Below are positions 57,509 through 64,000 of a DNA stretch of 64,000 nucleotides, piece after piece. How positions within the stretch are numbered: the first letter of the stretch is position 1; each line of letters opens with the position of its first letter. Where the stretch lies: NCBI RefSeq assembly GCF_019100565.1, contig NZ_JAHRID010000001.1:310001-374000 (forward strand), in the 5' to 3' direction. The notes beneath the pieces were generated by a model. The model ran no database searches. It was given only the letters and a program-made list of their open reading frames with translations, and had not been told where the DNA came from. Source of the stretch: Arsukibacterium indicum (lineage in GTDB: Bacteria; Pseudomonadota; Gammaproteobacteria; Enterobacterales; Alteromonadaceae). A program made the translations under genes and the position numbers.

Positions 57509-58639
57509 TTAATTCGGCCCTGACCATATTGCAGCGAAGCGGTTTATCATTTTACTGATATCAAACTCTTGTGTTACCCAAAGCTTTGAGTCCCTGCCTA
57601 ACGTTGACCAGCTGGCTTTATCAGCTGACTTTTTAAACATTTGGGCCATTGCTGCACTTAGCTGCTGAACATTTTCAGGCTTAGTGACGATACCATGCTC
57701 GCCTACTATTGCCGCTGCATCACCCACGTCAGTAACGATAACAGGCGTTTCACAAGCCATCGCTTCAACCACCACGTTAGGAAAGGCTTCGCCATATGAA
57801 CTGGACATAACATGCAAGTCGATACCGCTCATCACACCAGGAATATCGTCAGACTCACCATAAAGTATTACCTTTTTTTCTACCTGATAAGTAGTTATCA
57901 GCTTATGCAATGTTGCGTTATCACCGGTCATGTCTCTGCCAACGAGTATAAGATAAACGTTATCTTTACCCGCTGCGAATTGCGAAAAAGCGCTTAGCAA
58001 ACTCTGATGATCTTTTTGAGGATGCCAACGGGCAACATTACCAATCAGAAAATCATTATCCTGCATTCCTAAGCTGGCTCGGAATTCCAATCTCTTTGCC
58101 TCACTAAATGTCAGCCTGGCAAAGTTATAACCATTTGCGACAAATTCAAACTTAGATCCCTTATAGCCCTTTTCAATATGGATAGCTTTAGCGTTCTCAG
58201 AACAACAGATAATTTTACGTGGAACAAAAGATGATAAAAAAGCGCAAATTTTTACTATTACCCGAATAGACAATGGTGTTACAGCCTTTTCGAATGTTGA
58301 ATGACGTATTGACCAGAAAACATTTCTCTTAAAAAACAGCAATGCATAAACAGATATCATTAAATCAGCGTGATACATCCAGGATTGAAAGGCCACAGGC
58401 TTGACCCGTCGCTCAGCCCGCCTCAATGCAAACAGCCCGCTGATAAAGCTGATTAAGCCTTTAATATTAAGACAGGTAACTTCAACACCAATTTTTTGCA
58501 GCTTCTCTACGTATTTACCACCAGAGGTCATGGAAAAAACAATATGTTTAGACGATTTGTCGTTTTCAATAAGCCGGTATAGCGCGCCCTCTGCGCCGCC
58601 ATTGCCCAAACCGGTTATCAGGTGGATAACGTGTTTCAT
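57509..58639 (-). CDS. Glycosyltransferase family 4
   Basis: A 376-residue GT-B enzyme: N-terminal HLITGLGNGGAEGALYRL, central VARWHPQKDHQSLLSAF, and EAFPNVVVEAMACETPVIVTDVGD (E-x7-E). It overlaps the polymerase gene by 4 nt. Donor and linkage are unknown. Confidence 0.9.
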   Translation of the reverse strand: MKHVIHLITGLGNGGAEGALYRLIENDKSSKHIVFSMTSGGKYVEKLQKIGVEVTCLNIKGLISFISGLFALRRAERRVKPVAFQSWMYHADLMISVYALLFFKRNVFWSIRHSTFEKAVTPLSIRVIVKICAFLSSFVPRKIICCSENAKAIHIEKGYKGSKFEFVANGYNFARLTFSEAKRLEFRASLGMQDNDFLIGNVARWHPQKDHQSLLSAFSQFAAGKDNVYLILVGRDMTGDNATLHKLITTYQVEKKVILYGESDDIPGVMSGIDLHVMSSSYGEAFPNVVVEAMACETPVIVTDVGDAAAIVGEHGIVTKPENVQQLSAAMAQMFKKSADKASWSTLGRDSKLWVTQEFDISKMINRFAAIWSGPN

Positions 58640-59646
58640 AGATCAGTAACTCCATAGCCCATCAGCGGCAATTGAGATTTCATTAGCCAAAGCAAAATTG
58701 TGTAGAACATTAAGGACATGTAAAAGGCGATTTTACGCCACTGGGTTAGTGCGAGAGAGGCGAGAAACAGTAAGACAATGGTACTTTCAAATATTCGTCC
58801 GGAAACTGGTAGTAAAAAGTAGCATGATACATAAAATATCAGGGTTCCCACCACAAAGCTGTTATTTCTTAAAAAAGTCTTACCTTGCATCACAAAAATA
58901 AACAAAACGAAAACCCAAAAGATAAAGCCCAGGCCTGACACCTCATACTGAACATAAGACTCGCTCTCAGCTTGTCTGGCGCCCAGTATCGAAGCTAATG
59001 AAAAAACCGTTCCGCCGACTGCAGCTCCCATCAGAGAATAAGTAAGTATTCTCAAATCTGCTCCAAACCGGAAGTTTGCCAACAAATGAGACACCAATAA
59101 GATCAGCAGTACAAAGAAAAAGCTTGAGTGAACAAAGGGCGCAATCGCATACAGAAAATACTTTAGGAGTGGACGTTGGCAAAACCATGCATACATAAAA
59201 ATGGCGATCGCTACGCCCTGCCGCAAGTGGATAATATGGTTTTTAATTACCTGCGGCATTAATACGATAAGGATTAGGAACACGAAAAACTTGCTGTTGA
59301 ATCTGAGCACCAGATAACAGACTGTAAATGCTGGCACACCAATCAATATTCTGACAGTGGCTTCAGGGCTGAATACAGAATTTAAAATAATATTAATGCC
59401 TAACCAGACCGGTTCGTTCATCAGTGCGGCCAAAACGCCATTTGCAGCATTTCTGGCCAGTATAACGATGGAGAACTCTGCAAAGGTTAAGTAATTTTCC
59501 CTGTCTAGAAATACATCAACGGGAAAAGAGGCAAGTATTGCCGCGTACAGCAGAGCAAAAATGAAGCAATAAATTTTGTAGTTACGTGTAGCCTCAGCCA
59601 GCGTGTTGTTCTGTAATGTAAAATCATCTTTTCTCAGGCTTAACAT
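58636..59646 (-). CDS. EpsG-family polysaccharide polymerase (Wzy-like)
   Basis: A 336-residue integral membrane protein with about ten hydrophobic helices. The central LRQGVAIAIFMYAW motif and following FVHSSFFF are characteristic of EpsG/Wzy proteins. It would polymerise the repeat units on the periplasmic side. Low Wzy conservation means the call depends on topology and the surrounding glycan genes. Confidence 0.85.
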   Translation of the reverse strand: MLSLRKDDFTLQNNTLAEATRNYKIYCFIFALLYAAILASFPVDVFLDRENYLTFAEFSIVILARNAANGVLAALMNEPVWLGINIILNSVFSPEATVRILIGVPAFTVCYLVLRFNSKFFVFLILIVLMPQVIKNHIIHLRQGVAIAIFMYAWFCQRPLLKYFLYAIAPFVHSSFFFVLLILLVSHLLANFRFGADLRILTYSLMGAAVGGTVFSLASILGARQAESESYVQYEVSGLGFIFWVFVLFIFVMQGKTFLRNNSFVVGTLIFYVSCYFLLPVSGRIFESTIVLLFLASLALTQWRKIAFYMSLMFYTILLWLMKSQLPLMGYGVTDL

Positions 59647-59769
59647 TGCACATTACCCCGAACTACAACAGCTGTGGCATTGCCATTATCCGTATGGTCA
59701 GTATGTAAAATATCATACCCGGATAGTACAGTACCTGAGTTTGCAATCAGCTGAGAATCCGTCATTCAA

Positions 59770-60894
59770 TTACACCTTGTTTTCACAAAGAAATGTACGC
59801 CAGGTATTAAGAATGTTACGGCGGGAAAATCGTTTGGCCGTATCCTGTATCCGCTGATGATTCCAACTTTTTACTGCAGCAGCTTGCATGGCCTCTGCTA
59901 CCGATTCAGCCGTGCGGCTGTTAACCAGATAGCCATTAATATCATGTTCTACTATTTCATCAGGGCCGGAAGGACAATTAACCGAAACAACTGGCGTTCC
60001 CAGCGTTATCGACTCCACCAGCACATTGGGAAATCCTTCGTATAACGATGTTAGCAAGGTAAACTTTGCATCACGATAATATTGCACTGTATCTGCCTGG
60101 AAGCCAACAAAATCAACCTTACCGGCTACGCCCAGGCTTTGTGCGATGGTTTTTAACTCAGCCTCAAGTGCACCTTGCCCTGCAATTTTCAGACGATACT
60201 GAGGATTTGTTACCGAGAACAATGCAAAAGCTTCAATCGCTAAATCAAAGGCTTTTTGCTGTTCCAGCCGACCAATACACAATATATAAGCGCATTCGGA
60301 ACCACTAATATTGGAAGAACTGGCTGCTTGCTGCTCAACAAGCTGGTTTACCGGGTTATAGATTACACTGGTCCGCGACTCAGATATGTTCATAGTATTC
60401 AGCAAATCCTGCTTCATACCCCGACATTGGTTAATAATATGATCAGTTTTACTGTACAAACGCTGCAGCAATGCGCGTAGTACCCGTGTTTTAACAGAGG
60501 ATGATTTTGGATCCAGACTGGCGGAAATGGTATTAATATTTCGGGCAATCAGCTGAAAATCAAAGCCTAAAAATGGCCTTATCAATACCATGACCACTGC
60601 CAACTCATAATTAAAAACAATTACTTTATCGGGTTTAGTTTTTCTTAAGTGCTTTATTAGCGGTAAAAAAGAATAACGGGCATTGCTGACATTAAGGCTG
60701 GTTTGCCGCACCTTTTCTGACAATCTGTCCTGGTAAACAGCTCTCTGCATGTTTAAGACTACAAGTTCAACATCCATCCCCTGCCCGGCCAGGCCACTGG
60801 CTACGGTGACACAGACCCCTTCAGCACCGCCACCGGTGAGTGAACTAAGGACAAAGCAACAACGCGGACTTTTATCAGCTGTTATATTATTCAT
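59770..60894 (-). CDS. Glycosyltransferase family 4
   Basis: A 374-residue GT-B enzyme: CFVLSSLTGGGAEGVCVTVASGL, IARNINTISAS, YILCIGRLEQQKAFDLAIEAFALF, VDFVGFQADTVQYY and LLTSLYEGFPNVLVESITLGTPVVS (E-x7-E). It lies between the second AsnB-like gene (12 nt upstream) and the polymerase; the 123-nt gap after it (59647-59769) has nothing evident. Confidence 0.9.
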   Translation of the reverse strand: MNNITADKSPRCCFVLSSLTGGGAEGVCVTVASGLAGQGMDVELVVLNMQRAVYQDRLSEKVRQTSLNVSNARYSFLPLIKHLRKTKPDKVIVFNYELAVVMVLIRPFLGFDFQLIARNINTISASLDPKSSSVKTRVLRALLQRLYSKTDHIINQCRGMKQDLLNTMNISESRTSVIYNPVNQLVEQQAASSSNISGSECAYILCIGRLEQQKAFDLAIEAFALFSVTNPQYRLKIAGQGALEAELKTIAQSLGVAGKVDFVGFQADTVQYYRDAKFTLLTSLYEGFPNVLVESITLGTPVVSVNCPSGPDEIVEHDINGYLVNSRTAESVAEAMQAAAVKSWNHQRIQDTAKRFSRRNILNTWRTFLCENKV

Positions 60895-60906
60895 TCAACA
60901 TCCCGA

Positions 60907-62841
60907 CTATTGCTGCTCAAGCCAACTTTGAAAGGTCAACAGATTCCAAAGTAAATACTGCCAATCCCGAGCCCCTGATAAATGCTCACGCCAATACTTT
61001 CGTACCAGTTTCACATTGAATAAACCTTGTTGTTTCAGCCTGCTTTCGTCTAACAGTGCCTCAGCCCAGCTTTTTAAAGGCCCCCTTAACCAATGGTCAA
61101 TAGGGACACCGAACCCTTTTTTAGGTCTATCCAGTAGTCCTCTGGGTACATGTTTATATAAAATTTGCTTTAATGCCCATTTGCCCTGGCCGTCTCTCAC
61201 TTTGTGACGTAATGGCATTTGTAGTGCAAGCTCAATAAATCGATGGTCTAGCATGGGCACCCGGGTTTCCAGCGATGTGGCCATCGCTGCCCTGTCCACT
61301 TTTACCAGCACATCATCTGGCAAATAGCTTTGACTGTCAGCCAGCATCATCCAGTTAAACTGCTCATCTACATTGGATATATGGTGCGGATGACTTAGCA
61401 AATTTTCCGGTTCGGTTACATTTTTAAGAAGTAGGGCCGGGTGCTTGGAATTAGACACAACATGCCGGTATATACCGGAAAAATTACTCAGTTCTGCCAG
61501 CTCAGCAACTCTGGCAAACGAGTGAGATAAGGTACCTTTTGTCTGCAAGCCAACAGCATGGTCCAGATCCTGCCAGATATCAGCATGAAATAGCGGCTGG
61601 CATTTCTTCAGCAAACTAAACGTTGGTGTGGGTACCGCTGATAATTTTCGGGCAAATTTTGTCGCCCGGAAATAGCGGCTATAGCCGCCAAATAATTCGT
61701 CACCGCCATCGCCTGACAGTGCCACGGTAACGTGTTTTTTGGCCTCTTTGGCAATCAGGTAAGTAGGAATTTGTGAGCTGTCGCCGAGTGGCTCATCATA
61801 CATGTGAGCTAACGACGGCACTACGTTTAAGGCATCTTGCTCATCGACATAGACTTCAGTGTGGTCGGTGCCTAAATGGGTGGCAACGGCTTTAGCATGC
61901 TCCGCTTCGTTATACTCAGGTACATGAAAACCAACGGTAAACGTTTTTACTGGTTTGGAGGACTGCGCCTGCATTAACGCTGCGATTAGCGATGAATCGG
62001 TGCCACCAGATAAAAAGGCACCCAGCGGCACATCGGCCAGCATTTGTTCTCTGACCGACAGTTTAAGTTGTGCTTCAAGTGCCGCCACGGCTTCCTGGTC
62101 AGAACCTTCGAACAAGTTGCTGCTGGTACGCTGAGCAGCATCAGGAAATGACCAGTAGGTGTTTATTTCAATTGTATGACATGTATCCTTACCGCTTAAT
62201 GTCAGTATGCAACCTGGTGGCAGCTTCTGAATATGCTGATAAACGGTATGAGGCGCCGGAATATATTTATACCTCAGCATTAAGGCAACTGACGGCATAC
62301 TAATTCGGTTGTCAAATGCCGGATGCTGCTTAAGTGCTTTAAGTTCAGAGCCGAATAAAAATACCCCGTTACAAAAACCATAATATAAGGGTTTTTCACC
62401 TGCCCGATCACGGGCTAAAGTCAGGCGCTGTTGCTCAGTATCCCATAACGCAAAAGCAAACATTCCGGCACAGCGCTGCAGGGTTTGCTCAATACCCCAG
62501 CACCTTATCCCTTCTAATAAGGTTTCGGTATCAGAATGGCCACGCCATTGGCTACCAAATTGCTGTTCCAGTTCACGCCTTAGTGTCAGGTGATTATATA
62601 TTTCGCCGTTAAAAGCAATAACGTAACGCTGTTCGACTGAAGCCATAGGTTGATGGCCAGCTTCGGATAAATCCAGAATAGCCAGACGGCGGTGCACCAA
62701 ACCAATTGTGTTATCCGCTGAAGTATAAATACCCTGATCGTCAGGCCCCCGATGCACGATACTATCGCCCATAGCCTGCAGTAAATCAGGCCGTACCGCT
62801 AACGTCTGTTGTTCAGCCAGAATACCGGCAAATCCGCACAT
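60907..62841 (-). CDS. asnB: Asparagine synthetase B-like amidotransferase (copy 2)
   Basis: A 644-residue enzyme with the same layout as the one at 53155: Cys2 (MCGFAGIL), GPDDQGIYT, the [15 protein letters not shown] motif, and ATP-PPase loop SGGTDSS. Large regions align by eye with copy 1, so they are paralogs, but they differ throughout, so the duplication is not recent. Each probably amidates a distinct uronic acid or the same unit at a different stage. True asparagine synthesis cannot be excluded. Confidence 0.9.
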   Translation of the reverse strand: MCGFAGILAEQQTLAVRPDLLQAMGDSIVHRGPDDQGIYTSADNTIGLVHRRLAILDLSEAGHQPMASVEQRYVIAFNGEIYNHLTLRRELEQQFGSQWRGHSDTETLLEGIRCWGIEQTLQRCAGMFAFALWDTEQQRLTLARDRAGEKPLYYGFCNGVFLFGSELKALKQHPAFDNRISMPSVALMLRYKYIPAPHTVYQHIQKLPPGCILTLSGKDTCHTIEINTYWSFPDAAQRTSSNLFEGSDQEAVAALEAQLKLSVREQMLADVPLGAFLSGGTDSSLIAALMQAQSSKPVKTFTVGFHVPEYNEAEHAKAVATHLGTDHTEVYVDEQDALNVVPSLAHMYDEPLGDSSQIPTYLIAKEAKKHVTVALSGDGGDELFGGYSRYFRATKFARKLSAVPTPTFSLLKKCQPLFHADIWQDLDHAVGLQTKGTLSHSFARVAELAELSNFSGIYRHVVSNSKHPALLLKNVTEPENLLSHPHHISNVDEQFNWMMLADSQSYLPDDVLVKVDRAAMATSLETRVPMLDHRFIELALQMPLRHKVRDGQGKWALKQILYKHVPRGLLDRPKKGFGVPIDHWLRGPLKSWAEALLDESRLKQQGLFNVKLVRKYWREHLSGARDWQYLLWNLLTFQSWLEQQ

Positions 62842-62861
62842 TAACTATTATCCTTTACCGG

Positions 62862-63812
62862 CTATATCTTGCCGGAATAACCTTTTAGAAAGGCTTTCTG
62901 TTTCGAAGTATTCCGGCTGTTGTTAAACACTGTCCATAGTAATTTAAGGTCAGAAAACCTTGGTAAAGCTCTGCAGCGGAGGAAAAGTTTAAAAAAGCGC
63001 CATTTCAGTGGATAGCGTAAATAACTGCGCACAAATAATTCGAACAGTGTTTGTGCTGCAAATTCGCGATTAAGCGGTATCCCCTGACTAAGCATGTGTT
63101 CGATAAAATCGAGTTTGGCCAACCCCACATACATATTACCTTTTTGACGGGTAAGTGTTTTATCTTGTTTAAAAAACCGATACACGCCATAAGGCTCGTC
63201 AATGTAGGCTGCATAGCCGCCGTCTTGTACAAAGGTTAACGTTATATAATAATCAATTGTCGGCTTATCGTAACCAGTTAGCTTCTTGGCTGCCCGGCGA
63301 TACATGCTACCCGAATGACAACCCGTCATACTGTAAAATTTTGCCAGATCTTTCAGGTAAAACTTGTCCAGGCCAGTACTTTGCTTCAAAGGTACCAGCG
63401 GCATACCTACTGCAGTCTGCCCTTTTTCATTCAAAATCACCATGCGGTGCCAAACTATCCGGCAGTCATCATTCTCTTCTAAAAAGTCTTTCAAAACCTG
63501 CAATTTACCGGGCAACGCATAGTCATCGCCATCCAGATGACTTACAAATTCGCCCTGAGCCTGGTTGTGCACTGAAAAATAGTTATTGATGGGGCCGACA
63601 TTTTTATCGTGTAAAACCAGCTTCAGCTGGGTTGGGTATTGTTGCTGCAGCTGAAGCAACACATCACGGGTACCATCGGTTGAGGCATCATCACCAACAA
63701 TGACTTCGAAATCACAATTTACCTGTTGTTGTAAAATACTCTCAACACATTTTTGTATATAGTTCACCTGGTTATAAGTCACTATACACACGCTAATTTT
63801 AGGTACGCTCAT
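62862..63812 (-). CDS. Glycosyltransferase family 2
   Basis: Start at the ATG at 63812 (MSVPKISVCIVTYNQ); a GTG at 63821 is an alternative. About 316 residues. GT-A features: ISVCIVTYNQVNYIQKCVESILQQQVNCDFEVIVGDDASTDGTRDVL, and the metal-binding HLDGDDY. It overlaps the end of the membrane protein gene upstream by 14 nt. Confidence 0.9.
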   Translation of the reverse strand: MSVPKISVCIVTYNQVNYIQKCVESILQQQVNCDFEVIVGDDASTDGTRDVLLQLQQQYPTQLKLVLHDKNVGPINNYFSVHNQAQGEFVSHLDGDDYALPGKLQVLKDFLEENDDCRIVWHRMVILNEKGQTAVGMPLVPLKQSTGLDKFYLKDLAKFYSMTGCHSGSMYRRAAKKLTGYDKPTIDYYITLTFVQDGGYAAYIDEPYGVYRFFKQDKTLTRQKGNMYVGLAKLDFIEHMLSQGIPLNREFAAQTLFELFVRSYLRYPLKWRFFKLFLRCRALPRFSDLKLLWTVFNNSRNTSKQKAFLKGYSGKI

Positions 63813-64000
63813 AAAAACCACTTATTTTGTTCAATAACAATGCTCTTGGCTCGGTTTTAGCCAGGAGGAAAATAACGATAAGTATTAACCAGCTGAAACC
63901 TGCCAGCAGAAAAATAGTTGCCCTGCCGGCAACATCCAGCAACCTTTCGGGTAAGTCGAAAGCATAAAACAGCAATACCAAAGCTGCACAGAGAGCCATG
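63799..64000 (-). CDS. C-terminal end of a membrane protein, probably a Wzx-type flippase (partial)
   Basis: The frame is open at the right edge; only the last ~67 residues are seen: two hydrophobic helices and a short basic tail (LLLNKISGFYERT). Position at the head of a Wzy-type cluster and coupling to a glycosyltransferase fit a flippase C-terminus. Other polytopic proteins are possible. Confidence 0.55.
   Translation of the reverse strand, partial: MALCAALVLLFYAFDLPERLLDVAGRATIFLLAGFSWLILIVIFLLAKTEPRALLLNKISGFYERT

Noticed and set aside
1-64000. CRISPR arrays, tRNA/rRNA genes, insertion sequences, prophage or integrase genes
   Set aside because: None could be found on reading; no transposase-like protein or regularly spaced repeat was seen, even in the glycan loci where insertion sequences are common.

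Overview
The window looks like a chromosomal segment of an aquatic gammaproteobacterium. House-keeping genes (yfiF, rlmJ, rlmA, yciU, tdk, the cysD-cysN-SLC13-cysC operon) are of Alteromonadales/Chromatiaceae type, and PEP-CTERM and GlyGly-CTERM sorted proteins, a YjbEFGH exopolysaccharide operon and a probable marine-type S-layer protein occur together. My best guess, from family resemblance only, is the Rheinheimera/Arsukibacterium/Alishewanella group. I saw no tRNA, rRNA, CRISPR, prophage or insertion sequence.

Layout. (1) 1-4095, plus strand: a tripartite ABC efflux/export operon (adaptor tail, ATPase, MacB-type permease) translationally coupled to a LytS-like histidine kinase and a LytTR response regulator. 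(2) 4099-19294: mixed genes: RNA methyltransferases (yfiF, rlmJ, rlmA), a PEP-CTERM trypsin-like protease, an S1/P1 nuclease, an isochorismatase-like hydrolase, an ECF sigma/anti-sigma pair with a TonB protein, yciU, a beta-lactamase-fold hydrolase coupled to a GlyGly-CTERM subtilase with leucine-rich repeats, a MAPEG protein, thymidine kinase and a GAF-GGDEF diguanylate cyclase. (3) 19348-64000: everything is on the minus strand and nearly everything builds the cell surface.

In transcription order (right to left) region 3 contains: a Wzy-type polysaccharide locus (flippase tail, six glycosyltransferases including a tandem fusion, two AsnB-like amidotransferases, an EpsG-type polymerase, a WbpV-like reductase, a PglC-like initiating transferase and a UDP-GlcA 4-epimerase); a complete but unusual type II secretion-like operon, G-E-F-H-I-J-K-L-M-C-D; immediately after the secretin, a highly expressed S-layer-like protein gene (best guess: Slr4 family) with its own near-consensus promoter, palindromic leader and two strong terminators; a flippase, nitroreductase and polysaccharide pyruvyl transferase set; sulfate activation genes; ugd, galU and a WbpM/PglF-like 4,6-dehydratase; and finally yjbEFGH.

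Working model (inference): galU, ugd and the UDP-GlcA epimerase supply UDP-GlcA/UDP-GalA, AsnB-like enzymes amidate uronic acids, and the WbpM-like plus WbpV-like enzymes make a 2-acetamido-2,6-dideoxy sugar (QuiNAc or FucNAc) that the PglC-like enzyme loads on undecaprenyl phosphate. The resulting surface glycan could anchor the S-layer protein, which the adjacent secretion system would export. The S-layer/T2SS-like module embedded between two glycan loci is the most interesting system in the window.
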